A DNA stretch of 64,000 nucleotides from Candidatus Muiribacterium halophilum (lineage in GTDB: Bacteria; Muiribacteriota; Muiribacteriia; Muiribacteriales; Muiribacteriaceae), in contig JALOAD010000006.1 of NCBI GenBank assembly GCA_023228995.1, positions 56,397 to 120,396 on the forward strand, read 5' to 3'. The translations under genes and the position numbers were made by a program. A model generated the notes under the pieces. The model searched no databases. It saw only the letters and a list, made by a program, of their open reading frames with translations, and was not told the DNA's origin. Below, piece by piece: positions 27,322 through 37,208 of this stretch (positions are counted from its first letter, which is position 1; every line of letters begins with the position of its first letter).

Positions 27322-27397
27322 TTTGTGAATAAATGCACGATGATGTTGAAACCTAAAATGCAAGTTTTCAACAAGATAGTTCGCTATGCTAACGATT

Positions 27398-27527
27398 TAG
27401 TTTTACGAGTAAAACTAGGTTTAAAACTTGAGCAAAGCTCAAAAACGCTGACTTGTCAGCCATCTATGCCAAAGTCATAATATGACAAAGCATATATCTT
27501 GACGAAGTCATAACATGACGAAGTCAT
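27398..27527. repeat. Second array of mini-hairpins
   Basis: TAGTTTTAC-GA-GTAAAACTA is at 27398, TTGAGC-AAA-GCTCAA at 27428, GCTGAC-TT-GTCAGC at 27447, TGAC-GAA-GTCA at 27500 and ATGAC-GAA-GTCAT at 27515. Same style and partly the same units as at 7691-7789. A TGTTGAAA/TTTCAACA pair (27344, 27366) precedes them. Confidence 0.65.
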
Positions 27528-27548
27528 AACATGACAAGCCAATAACTG

Positions 27549-27590
27549 GTTAATAGGGTTAAAACCTTACAAACCCTACTAACTTTTTTT
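27549..27590 (+). terminator. Intrinsic terminator after the U32 gene
   Basis: Arms GTTAATAGGGTT (27549-27560) and AACCCTACTAAC (27572-27583), one mismatch, 11-base loop, followed by seven T. Oriented for the plus strand; it stands three bases before the end of the convergent Ig-like operon. Confidence 0.8.
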
Positions 27591-27592
27591 AA

Positions 27593-29887
27593 CTATTTAA
27601 CTGTTTTTATTTCACCACGATATATTTCATCTCTTATTTGAGTAACAGGTATTTTTACACTCATAAGTTTTTCTTCAAAACTCTTTAGATTAACTCCAAG
27701 AATAGTTAATTCTCTTTCATATTCAACAGATGCTTGAAAAAGCATAATAAGATCTTTTATACCTTGAGTTGTTCTAAAAAGTCTATTAAGTTCATTATCA
27801 GATATTTTTTTAACAATACTTCTTACAATAAGGGCAAGTTCAAATCTAGTTGGTTCAACTTTTGGATTAGCAGTTACAATAGCATATTGTTTTGCAAATT
27901 TTCTGCGAAGATGTAAAACAATTTTTTTAGCCCATAAATCTCGATTCTCATAGGAAAGATCTTCATCTTCCTCATCTTCTTCATCTTTTAATTCATCAAG
28001 GGTTTCAGATTTCATTTCAACAACTTCTTCTTTTAAAAGTTCAGGATTTATCTGTTTTTTAATTTCAGGAAGTTCTGAGATTATTTTTATATCATCAGAA
28101 CTTTTAGCTGTATTAAATTTCCATTCTTTAGAAAGTAAACCATTTCCAGCAATATCAAGAATTTCAGTATTAAATATTATGCTGTATTTTGTTGATGGTT
28201 TCAGATTTTCTTTTGGTATTATTGTAGCTTTTTTAAATTTTCTATCATATTTTGTATTAAATTCAAAATCAGAATTTCCATCAGTTAATATAATTCCTCT
28301 ATCTAAGGTATGAGATTGTATATCTTCGGATAATATTGCAGTTATTGTTGTATTTAATGGAACTTCATTCATATTTTCAATTGGGAAAAAATCAATTATT
28401 CTTGGAGGTATTCTATCTTTAATATCTTTAATTGCATCTTGTTCTTTAGTTATATAATTTTCATAATGAGGCATTCCAATTATATTTTGAATTTTAGTTA
28501 TAGCTTTTTTTTCATCATAATCAGAATATTCAGATAATTTGTTTTGAATTTCATCAGTATCATAAATTACTGTTTTAAATCCATAATTATAAATCTTATC
28601 AAGTGGATTTCTTTCAAGATCTAAAATATTCTGTTTAAGAGTAATTCTATAAGTTTTTCTTTTTTCAAGTTTTTCAGGAATAAGTTCTATGTTTAAACCA
28701 TAATTATTAAATTCAGTTTTAAAAGGAATTATATTATCACCATCAGTAATTACAATACCGTTTTCAACTGTGTTTTTATCTGGAATTTCGGAAAATTTGA
28801 GCTTAATAACTGTATCTAAAGGCATATTTTCAGAATTATCCTCTGGTAAGAATTCAACAACATAAGGTGCAGTAAGGTCTTCGGTTTTAAATTCATAAGA
28901 AAATGGTTTTAATTCATTATTACCTTTATCAAATATTCCAGAAAGTAATTTTATTTCATAAAAACTTGAATCAATAAGATTTTCTTCAGGTATTATAACA
29001 AGTTTTCTTGAGGTAAAATTGTATTTTAAAATAATTGGTATTTCTTCATTATCTCTTGAAAGTTTCACAGTATTTCTATTTATTGATTCAGCAAACATAT
29101 CATCGTTAAAAGTAATTTCAGGATTTACCGTTATATTTACTTTTCTTTCATCTTCTATTGGCATTATTTTAATTATTTCAGGTGGATAAATATCTTGAGT
29201 GAAAAAATTGCTTTGATGTTTGAAACCTGTTTTATTTCCAGTAAGATCAGAAACTTCAGGATTTACTTCTACAGTATATTCTGTTTCAGGTTCAAGTTTT
29301 TCTTTTGTTGATAAAATTATTTTATTGAGATTTTCACCTTCGATAATCTTAACAGGAATTTCTTTATTACCTTTTAATAATTTTATATATTTATAAGAAT
29401 CAGCACTGATTCTTTCTGAAAAAGCAATTCTAATTTCAGGTTCAAGTGGAATACCGATTTCTCCATTAGCTGGTAAAAGTGATACAAGAAATGGTCGTGT
29501 TTTATCAAAAGATTGACCAGTTGAAAAAATCCAAATAACTGAACTTAATAATCTTCCACCTTCTATATCTCTTATTCCAGACCATAAAGTAACTTTATAT
29601 TGTTTTCCAATCATTAATTTTTCATAAGGAATAAAAACAGCTTTTTTTAATAATCTAAAATATTTAACATCTCCTTTAATATCAGTGAATCCATCATTTA
29701 AAGTTAATGTAAATTCATTTATATCAGGGGCAAATATTTCCTTATTAAAAGCAACTTCAATATTAGAATTGAGTTTGACATATTCATCATTTGGCATAGG
29801 ATAAACTGAAACAACCTGCAATGGTTCGCAGAAAACTGTTATTGTCAGTATTAATGTGAATAAAACAAACTTAATCAATTTCATCAT
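27593..29887 (-). CDS. Secreted Ig-like repeat protein with SLH-like C-terminus
   Basis: A 764-residue exported protein. Signal peptide 'MMKLIKFVLFTLILTITVFC', then about five SbsA-type Ig-like domains (Big_5), each following the pattern P....V.L...I.V.F.... to D..GN......F.T. A Glu/Asp-rich linker follows ('DELKDEEDEEDED'). The C-terminal 130 residues look like a diverged S-layer-homology unit, 'NRDLWAKKIVLHL' to 'VEPTRFELALIVRSIV' (about 678-692). After it comes a coiled coil containing 'RELTILGVNLKSFEEKL', as after SLH domains in OmpM-type proteins. That would anchor it to the cell wall. Its start overlaps the end of the upstream gene by 17 bases, so it is the coupled last gene of a three-gene operon. 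Ig-like repeats are clear; SLH is an inference. Confidence 0.82.
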   Translation of the reverse strand: MMKLIKFVLFTLILTITVFCEPLQVVSVYPMPNDEYVKLNSNIEVAFNKEIFAPDINEFTLTLNDGFTDIKGDVKYFRLLKKAVFIPYEKLMIGKQYKVTLWSGIRDIEGGRLLSSVIWIFSTGQSFDKTRPFLVSLLPANGEIGIPLEPEIRIAFSERISADSYKYIKLLKGNKEIPVKIIEGENLNKIILSTKEKLEPETEYTVEVNPEVSDLTGNKTGFKHQSNFFTQDIYPPEIIKIMPIEDERKVNITVNPEITFNDDMFAESINRNTVKLSRDNEEIPIILKYNFTSRKLVIIPEENLIDSSFYEIKLLSGIFDKGNNELKPFSYEFKTEDLTAPYVVEFLPEDNSENMPLDTVIKLKFSEIPDKNTVENGIVITDGDNIIPFKTEFNNYGLNIELIPEKLEKRKTYRITLKQNILDLERNPLDKIYNYGFKTVIYDTDEIQNKLSEYSDYDEKKAITKIQNIIGMPHYENYITKEQDAIKDIKDRIPPRIIDFFPIENMNEVPLNTTITAILSEDIQSHTLDRGIILTDGNSDFEFNTKYDRKFKKATIIPKENLKPSTKYSIIFNTEILDIAGNGLLSKEWKFNTAKSSDDIKIISELPEIKKQINPELLKEEVVEMKSETLDELKDEEDEEDEDLSYENRDLWAKKIVLHLRRKFAKQYAIVTANPKVEPTRFELALIVRSIVKKISDNELNRLFRTTQGIKDLIMLFQASVEYERELTILGVNLKSFEEKLMSVKIPVTQIRDEIYRGEIKTVK

Positions 29888-32369
29888 TATGTCCTCGTCC
29901 TTCTGTATAGAATGTGAGTACGAAATTTTCTTTCATATTTTTGCCTTCAGTATCCTGAACATATCTGTTTATATGTAATGTATATCGAGTATTAAATTCA
30001 AGTTTATGATATGGTCTAAATATCATTTCTCGAGAAGTAGAGTTATAAACAATTTCTCCAGGTATTGAATAAGTATTTATATCTCTTAATTTAACAGTAA
30101 ATCTATTTAAAGATATAGGATTCATATCTTTATTAAACTGAGCTACAACATTTTCAGTACAAGAAAAATTATTTCTTCCTTCAAATGGGAAAGTAGCATT
30201 TATAAAAGGTAATGTTTTTTCATTATGAGAAATAATAAATTCCCATGCAATGTTTTTACCAAAATAATTTCCGGAAATATCTCTTATTCTATTGGTTAAA
30301 GTAACTGTATAAGTTTTTCCATAAATAAGTTCTTCGTGATATTCATAATATATTCTATGTGTAATATTATTGTATTTTACAATTCCTTTAACAGGTCTAT
30401 CACCATCAAATAATCCGAAATTGAAAGGAGTTATTGTTTTAGTATCAAGTTCTTCGTTAAAAGTTACTGCTATTATAGGTTTTGTAGTATAAACAGGAGC
30501 ATTTTCTCTTGGAGATATACCAAGTAATACAGGACTTACATTATCAGGAGGAGTTCCAACCCAGAAAGTCCATTCAATAGGTTCAGCCATAAAATTCCCC
30601 GCAATATCACTTATAGCTTGTCCTATAATCATTTTATAAAGATGATGTTCTTTAAGATTATCAATTGGAGCAATAAAAGCGATATTTGTTTCTTTATCAT
30701 AAGAAATATCTGTCTTAATATATTCATCATTATCAGCAAGTCTAACAGTAAATTGATTTAAACTTTCACTTCTAATAGCTTCGCTAAATTGAACTTTTAT
30801 TATAACATCTTCTTTAACTTCAATTTCTTTATCAAGAGGAAAAACTTCAGATACTCTTGGAGCAGTTCTATCTGGAAGTCTTTCAGTTATAAAAGACCAT
30901 TCATAAAAACGGTCAAGATTATTTCCGTGAATATCTTTGATACTATCAGAAACTCTTATATAATATATTGTATTATGTCTAAGTTCTTCTTTAGGAGAAA
31001 ACCAAGCTGTAAAATTTTTAGCATCATATATAACATCTCCCCAGACATTTTTAACTCCGTCAGATATTGAAAAAGTAAATTCATTTACAGTTTCAGCTCT
31101 AGTTTCTTTTGAAAAACCAAGCATTATTTTAGTATCAATTTTAATTTCATTTTCTCTATCTTTTGGGAATATTTCTTTTATAAAAAACATATCTGAAGTA
31201 TTGAGTTTATATCTTTCAGTGTAAATTTCATCTTCAATAGATTCTTGTTTTTTTTCTTCTGTATATTTATCTTTTTTATCATTAAGCACAATGATTTTTT
31301 CAGAACCTGTTGAAAAAACAGCTTCAAAAGGAGCAGTCATATATTTACCTTGAGTATCTCTAAGATTTTCCCTTAATCTAAAAGTGCATTTTCTATTTAT
31401 TGGAAGTTCATTTTCAGGTTTGAATTCAAGAACTTTTTCTTTTTCATTATATTTAATATTACCCCAAACATTTTTTTCACCATCATTTAAAGTAATATTG
31501 AATCTGTTAAGACTTTCTGTATCCATACTTTTGTTGAATTTAACAATAATAGAAGTATCAGGAGATATATTATACTCTCTATCACCTGGATAACTTTCCA
31601 CAACTTTAGGAAATTCATCTTTTCTTTCTTTTGAAGTTCTAAAATGGAATTCATAGGTTTCTTGAAGAGATTTTCCAGAGTTATCAGTTATAAAATTAGT
31701 TAAAACTACAGTATATTGACTATCAAGATCAAATGGTTGAAATGGGAGAAATATAACGCTATTATCTCTTATTTCAAATTTTCCTTCAATTGTTCTTTTA
31801 TCAGACTTTACCATGAAAGTATATTTATTAACTGTTTTTTCATCAATAGGAGCAGAGAATTTAACAGTTATTGGATTTGTTTCGTTTATTACAGATTTAT
31901 CGTCTGGAATAGTTTTTAATACTTTAAGATATTCTTTTTTTGGAGAATCGCCAGCTTTTATATTTTCATACATATTATCAAATGTAGAAACAACAATATT
32001 ATCTTGAATTACTCTAAATGACCAAATAATATTATCAGAAATTACATCCTGATCAATAGCTTTAACACCTTTATAGAGCATAGCTTTGTAATTAGTTCCA
32101 GCTCTTAAAAAATTTCTAGGTACAAAATAAGCTGTTTTTTCATCTTCATTATAAAGTACTTTACCCTTAATATCAGAACTACCATCATTTAAAATAAAAG
32201 TAAATCTGTTTATAAATTCAGCATTCATATCTTTAGAAAATCTTATATAAATAGAAGTATCTTTATTTACTTTCATATCCTGAGCAGGATAAACTTCTGT
32301 TTTAATATCGCCTAAACAGAATACTGATAAAATAGTCAGCATAATAATAGTTAATATCTTTTTAAGCAA
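29871..32369 (-). CDS. Secreted protein of seven SbsA-type Ig-like domains
   Basis: An 832-residue exported protein. Signal peptide 'MLKKILTIIMLTILSVFCLG', then seven tandem Ig-like domains of about 105-120 residues. Each runs from a '.V....P.....V..DT.I.V.FSK.M....LN.FTF.L.DG' start to a 'TYTVTL...I.D..GN' end. Linkers such as 'ERLPDRTAPRV' and 'GTPPDNVSPVL' join them. No catalytic domain and no C-terminal anchor. The start codon is TTG: AGGAGG lies six bases upstream (32376-32381) and there is no ATG at the signal peptide. It is the middle gene of the operon. Likely a fibrous or S-layer-like surface component; partner proteins would be its two neighbours. Could also be an adhesin. Confidence 0.85.
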   Translation of the reverse strand: MLKKILTIIMLTILSVFCLGDIKTEVYPAQDMKVNKDTSIYIRFSKDMNAEFINRFTFILNDGSSDIKGKVLYNEDEKTAYFVPRNFLRAGTNYKAMLYKGVKAIDQDVISDNIIWSFRVIQDNIVVSTFDNMYENIKAGDSPKKEYLKVLKTIPDDKSVINETNPITVKFSAPIDEKTVNKYTFMVKSDKRTIEGKFEIRDNSVIFLPFQPFDLDSQYTVVLTNFITDNSGKSLQETYEFHFRTSKERKDEFPKVVESYPGDREYNISPDTSIIVKFNKSMDTESLNRFNITLNDGEKNVWGNIKYNEKEKVLEFKPENELPINRKCTFRLRENLRDTQGKYMTAPFEAVFSTGSEKIIVLNDKKDKYTEEKKQESIEDEIYTERYKLNTSDMFFIKEIFPKDRENEIKIDTKIMLGFSKETRAETVNEFTFSISDGVKNVWGDVIYDAKNFTAWFSPKEELRHNTIYYIRVSDSIKDIHGNNLDRFYEWSFITERLPDRTAPRVSEVFPLDKEIEVKEDVIIKVQFSEAIRSESLNQFTVRLADNDEYIKTDISYDKETNIAFIAPIDNLKEHHLYKMIIGQAISDIAGNFMAEPIEWTFWVGTPPDNVSPVLLGISPRENAPVYTTKPIIAVTFNEELDTKTITPFNFGLFDGDRPVKGIVKYNNITHRIYYEYHEELIYGKTYTVTLTNRIRDISGNYFGKNIAWEFIISHNEKTLPFINATFPFEGRNNFSCTENVVAQFNKDMNPISLNRFTVKLRDINTYSIPGEIVYNSTSREMIFRPYHKLEFNTRYTLHINRYVQDTEGKNMKENFVLTFYTEGRGHNDEID

Positions 32370-32375
32370 GTTAAT

Positions 32376-32381
32376 CCTCCT
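32376..32381 (-). promoter_or_regulatory. Perfect Shine-Dalgarno selecting a TTG start
   Basis: AGGAGG on the minus strand, six bases before the TTG at 32369. It decides the start of the middle Ig-like gene, whose signal peptide begins exactly there. Confidence 0.75.
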
Positions 32382-32424
32382 ATTTTTCTATATAAGAACA
32401 ATAATAGCATAACATTCCCTATAT

Positions 32425-35400
32425 TTATTTATCGGCTGTCCTGAACATAATAACTTTACTTTTATCAAGGTTTACACCATCAAGTGATTTTATACCGGAA
32501 GTCAGTGTTACACTATAAACAGTATCTGGTCTAAGTATTTCATCAGGATGAAATACAGCTCTGTAAAGATAATCATTATAAGCAAATTTACCAGAAATTC
32601 TAGAAACACCATCACTAACCACAAAAGTATATTCATTTAAAGTAGTATTGTCTATTGGAACATTAAATGTAGCTGTTATATCCTGATAAGGTGATACATT
32701 TATAGAATTAGATTCAGGATTAGTAACAACAACAACAGGTATTTTCCTTTGAGTACCAAGTCCAACAGTAAAACCATATTTTTTAGGATTAGAAAGAACA
32801 TTACCTGCAAGATCAAGTATTCCTTCAGTAATATTAACAATATATTTTCCATCATGAAGAGGTTTTAATGGCATTAAAACAGCTCTATCTTGATCACCGT
32901 TATAAACTATTTTAAAATCTACAGAATTTCCATTATCATCTCCAAGCCAAAAAGTATATTTATTAACAGTTTCGTTTCTGACTTTTTCAGAAAACTGTAT
33001 TGATATTTTAGTTGTATAATCATTGTTTTCACTATCTTCTTTTGGAAAAACATCAGTTATATAAGGTTTTACTCTATCAGGAGGAGGCTCAGTATAAAAC
33101 TTCCATACATAAGTTCTGTCTAGAAGGTTTCCAGAAAGATCAGTCATAGCTGAACTTATAAGAATTTTATATTCAGCAGTAAAATCAAGAGGTTTTACAG
33201 GAATTATTTCAAGTCTGCTTTCGCGAATATCGTAAAACAGTTTAGTTTCAACTTGATCATTAAATTTTTCAACAAGAATATTTGAAGCATTTACCTTTTC
33301 TTTATCCATAGCTTCTGAGAAATATATTATTATTTTCTGATTAACAGATATTCCTCTTTCAAGATCTTTAGGAGAATAACTTATAATTCTAGGAGATTCC
33401 ATATCAGGAAGTTTTTCAGTTTTAAAAGTCAAAGTAAATCCACTTCTAATAGGATTACCAGCAATATCAGTTACTTTATTTGCTATAATAGTATAATTTT
33501 GTTCATAATCAAGTGAATATTCAGGAATTATATTTACTCTGTTCATTTCAGCATTATATTCAAGTATTACAGGAATTTTTCTTTCATTTTGGTCTTTTAA
33601 ATAAATATTAGATATATTAATAGAATCTTCATACATTCTTTCTGTAAATTGAAGATAAAAAGATTCATTTATTCTAATGTTTATATCATCATTTTTTGGA
33701 TAAGAAGCAAATACCTGAGGAGGAATTGCGTCTGGAGCAGGTTCAACTCTAAATTTTGAAACAAAAGTAGATTTAAGATTGTTTCCAGCAATATCTCGAA
33801 TTATTCTTGAAAGAATAACAGAATAATCACAAAAATATTCAAGTGATTGTACAGGTTTAATTTTTGCTTCAAAAGTATTATTATCATAGAATATATCAAT
33901 ATCCTGATGTTCATCAGAAGTTATATTTTTTAAAAAACATGTAAATCTATTAAGACTTTCAGACTCAATGTTTTCAGAAAACTTTATGATTATATCAGTG
34001 TTATGAGGAATATTTTCTCTTCCATCTTGAGGATAAATTTCAACTATTGTAGGTCTTATATTATCAGGTGCCAGAATAGTTCTAAAATTAAATTTAAGAG
34101 GAGCTTTTATAGAATTTCCAGCTCTATCTTTTACAGCTGTATTAAGTAAGAAGAAGTAATCAGTACCATAATCAAGATTTTTCCCTGGATAAAATTCTAA
34201 AGTATTTTCATCTGATACATAGTTAACAATTCCATCAATTCTATTTTTATCAGAGGAAGAAAGCATAACAGCATACTCATTTATTGTAGATTCTTTCATA
34301 GGTTCAGAAAATTTAATTTTAACTTTTGCTGTAACAGGAACATCTTTTCTATCAGCAGCAGGTTCAAAATATAAAATTGAAGGCGGAATAATATCAGGAG
34401 GAGTTTCAACTTTAAAATTCCAAACTTTAGTTTTTTCCATAGCATTTGCAGATAAATCTTTAATATCATCTGTTATATAAGCTGTATAGGATTCAGAATA
34501 TTGTAATTTTTCCTCAGGTTCTAAAACAGCTTTATGAGTTAATTTATTATAAGTAACATGTGCTTTAATTTTTTCAATTCCAGATTTAATATAAAAATTA
34601 TTTTCAAGAGTTTTTTCATCAATATCTTCAGAAAAAGTAACTGTTATCATAGCATCAACACTTACATCAATAGAACCTTCAACAGGAGATGTTATCATTA
34701 CATAAGGTGGTATTCTATCAGGAGGCAATTCAGTCATAAAATACAATGTTTTTTCTTCAAAAGAATTACCAGCAAGATCTTTTATATTTGGAGTAAGAGT
34801 AATTTTGTATTTTTTGTTATAATCAAGAATAACTTGTGGTTTTAAAAGAACTTTATTTTGTTTTTCAAAGTAAGAAATATCACATTCAATAAGTCTGTTT
34901 CCTTCACTTAAAAGTATAGAAAGAGAATTAATGCTATCTTTTCTTAAAGCTTCAGAAAATTCCATATTTATAGTTGTATTTATACTTACAAATCTTTCAT
35001 TAGGTTCTGGTTTTATAGTTAAAAGTTTAGGAGGAAGAATATCTGGATTTTTTTCTGTAACAAAAAAAGTCTCATAAGGTTCTTCCATAAGATTACCAGC
35101 TTTATCAGTTATTTCAGGTCCAATCTTAAGATGATATCTTGTAAGATATTCCATAGATGTCATTGTTCTGCAAGTTACAGTTTCAACAAGTTTTTCACCA
35201 GTATTAAATTCAAAGAAAATCTGATGACCGTTATTTTCATTAGTAAGTAAAATACTTTTATTATTTATTGTAAGAGCATTCACAGGTTCAGAAAATCTTA
35301 TTTTAAATTCATTCATTATTGCAATATCATAACTTTTAGGAGAAGGAGAAACACTTACAACTTGCGGAGCAGTTGTGTCAGGTGCTTTTTCTGTTGTAAA

Positions 35401-36795
35401 TTCAAGTGTAAATCCTTGTTCAAGAGAATTCCCAGCTAAATCTTTTAAATTAGTTATCTCAATAATAAATTCACATTCATAATCAAGTTTTTTTTCAGGA
35501 ATTATTGAAATACTTTTATTTTTATTATTATATAAAAGCATAGTATTTAATTTTTCTTTAATATTTTCTTTATTTTTTCTAAAAAGAAATATATTTCTTT
35601 CATTAATTGAAGTATTATCAAGTTCTTCTGATAAAAAAAGCTTTATATGAGAATCTACTTTAAAATTATTACTTTTATCAATTGGTAGAGTGCTTGTGAT
35701 TTTAGGAGGAGTTATATCACCTTCTTTTTCAGTTTTAAATTCAAAATTATAATCATAAAGCATAAAATTACCAGATTCGTCCTTAACACCTCTTGATATT
35801 TTAACAATATACTCTTTATCAAAAGAAAGACCACCTTCAGGATTTATTATAACTTTATTAACCATTTTTGAGTAGGATAAAGTAATAGGAATTTTTATAT
35901 CTTTGTTTTTATCAATAAGTGAAAAATTTACAGTATTTATAGTTGAAGCATTTAAATTTTCGTTGAATTCAATTGATATATCAGAGTTTAATGTTATTCC
36001 AAAAGCTTTATCAATTGGAGAAGTTTTGGTTATATAAGGTGGAGTTTTATCTGCCGGAGGCAATGTTTTAAAAGTCCATGTTTCAGGATTTAACAGTATA
36101 TTTCCATAAGGATCAGTTATTCCTTGAGTAAGCCTAACTCTATAAACCATATTATTATCAAATTGTTTTTGTGGAACAAACACTACTTTTTGAATTTTAT
36201 GAGAATATTTAAAAATTCCTTCAATTCTGTTTCCTTTCATATCCTCAACATTAAAAGTATATTGATTTATGGTTGATGATTTCATATCTTTGTTGAATCC
36301 AACCATAATTTTAGCATCAAGAGGAATATTTTCTTCATCTTTTTTTGGATAAATCGATAAAATTCTTGGAGCTTCTTTTTGATTACCTTTTATAACCTGA
36401 ACTTTTTCAGTTCTAAATGACATTGAAAAATTTTCTCTCAATTCCTTATTATTAATATCTTTTAATAAATAAGAAGTTAAAATAAGCGAATATTCAGTGT
36501 CATAAACAAGTTTTTCAATAGGTTTTACATATAACTTAAGACTTAAATCATCCCATACAAAAGATGTTTTTACAATCTGACCATATTCATTATATAAAGC
36601 GACAGAAGAGGGAGTTGCAGTACTTCTAATCATTCTATGAGAAAATTCAACAGTTATTTGAGTATCTATAGGAATATGTTGATCATTATTTCTTGGATTT
36701 GATTTTAATATACCAGGTCTATAATCTTCTTCTGCTTTTATAGGGACAAAAAAGGAGAAAAAAATACATAATATTACAATGATTTTCGTTCGCAT
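32425..36795 (-). CDS. Giant secreted protein of thirteen SbsA-type Ig-like domains
   Basis: A 1456-residue exported protein. Signal peptide 'MRTKIIVILCIFFSFFVPIKA', then thirteen tandem Ig-like domains of about 105-115 residues to the very end. Most are separated by a linker of the form (A/P)PD..PP; the repeat core is 'I.V.FSE.(M/L)....IN......' to 'Y.I.....I.DLAGN'. The repeats are diverged from each other, so they are old. No other domain and no anchor is seen. GAGGGA lies close before the ATG. First gene of the operon, 55 bases before the TTG-start gene. A rod of thirteen Ig folds would be roughly 50 nm long if extended, which is my estimate. The role is probably structural at the cell surface. 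Confidence 0.87.
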   Translation of the reverse strand: MRTKIIVILCIFFSFFVPIKAEEDYRPGILKSNPRNNDQHIPIDTQITVEFSHRMIRSTATPSSVALYNEYGQIVKTSFVWDDLSLKLYVKPIEKLVYDTEYSLILTSYLLKDINNKELRENFSMSFRTEKVQVIKGNQKEAPRILSIYPKKDEENIPLDAKIMVGFNKDMKSSTINQYTFNVEDMKGNRIEGIFKYSHKIQKVVFVPQKQFDNNMVYRVRLTQGITDPYGNILLNPETWTFKTLPPADKTPPYITKTSPIDKAFGITLNSDISIEFNENLNASTINTVNFSLIDKNKDIKIPITLSYSKMVNKVIINPEGGLSFDKEYIVKISRGVKDESGNFMLYDYNFEFKTEKEGDITPPKITSTLPIDKSNNFKVDSHIKLFLSEELDNTSINERNIFLFRKNKENIKEKLNTMLLYNNKNKSISIIPEKKLDYECEFIIEITNLKDLAGNSLEQGFTLEFTTEKAPDTTAPQVVSVSPSPKSYDIAIMNEFKIRFSEPVNALTINNKSILLTNENNGHQIFFEFNTGEKLVETVTCRTMTSMEYLTRYHLKIGPEITDKAGNLMEEPYETFFVTEKNPDILPPKLLTIKPEPNERFVSINTTINMEFSEALRKDSINSLSILLSEGNRLIECDISYFEKQNKVLLKPQVILDYNKKYKITLTPNIKDLAGNSFEEKTLYFMTELPPDRIPPYVMITSPVEGSIDVSVDAMITVTFSEDIDEKTLENNFYIKSGIEKIKAHVTYNKLTHKAVLEPEEKLQYSESYTAYITDDIKDLSANAMEKTKVWNFKVETPPDIIPPSILYFEPAADRKDVPVTAKVKIKFSEPMKESTINEYAVMLSSSDKNRIDGIVNYVSDENTLEFYPGKNLDYGTDYFFLLNTAVKDRAGNSIKAPLKFNFRTILAPDNIRPTIVEIYPQDGRENIPHNTDIIIKFSENIESESLNRFTCFLKNITSDEHQDIDIFYDNNTFEAKIKPVQSLEYFCDYSVILSRIIRDIAGNNLKSTFVSKFRVEPAPDAIPPQVFASYPKNDDINIRINESFYLQFTERMYEDSINISNIYLKDQNERKIPVILEYNAEMNRVNIIPEYSLDYEQNYTIIANKVTDIAGNPIRSGFTLTFKTEKLPDMESPRIISYSPKDLERGISVNQKIIIYFSEAMDKEKVNASNILVEKFNDQVETKLFYDIRESRLEIIPVKPLDFTAEYKILISSAMTDLSGNLLDRTYVWKFYTEPPPDRVKPYITDVFPKEDSENNDYTTKISIQFSEKVRNETVNKYTFWLGDDNGNSVDFKIVYNGDQDRAVLMPLKPLHDGKYIVNITEGILDLAGNVLSNPKKYGFTVGLGTQRKIPVVVVTNPESNSINVSPYQDITATFNVPIDNTTLNEYTFVVSDGVSRISGKFAYNDYLYRAVFHPDEILRPDTVYSVTLTSGIKSLDGVNLDKSKVIMFRTADK

Positions 36796-37208
36796 GATTC
36801 CCTCTCAAAATAATTTACTTTTTTTAATATCTATTATTCTATTATTATATTTGTCGGAATAAATGATTTAAATATAAAAAAAGCTAATTTACCACTAACC
36901 AGAAAAACATTAATAAATATTGAATATTGAGGTCAATTCTTCTCTCTTTACTATACTTATTTTTCGATTTTTTTAAGTTTTATATTGACATTAACAATTT
37001 CTTAAAAATCATTATTTTTATAAATATAGGTATACCGGTTCTATTAAAAATTAAATAAAAAAAGCATCGAAAAATCAACCATTTTATAATGATTATTGCT
37101 AAACATAAACTTATGTAGTTGATATTTCTTTTTTGTCATGTTAATAATATTAAAAAACCTTATGAAAAAAACAATATTAACATTAATATGTTTATATTAG
37201 GAGGAGAA
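36796..37208. other. Divergent intergenic region without a gene
   Basis: Separates the leftward Ig-like operon from the rightward lipoprotein cluster. Very AT-rich. A TTGACA at 36985 has no good -10 at normal spacing; ATTATA at 36844 could be a minus-strand -10. AGGAGGAG at 37199-37206 is the ribosome site of the decayed lipoprotein gene. I see no RNA gene. Confidence 0.5.
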
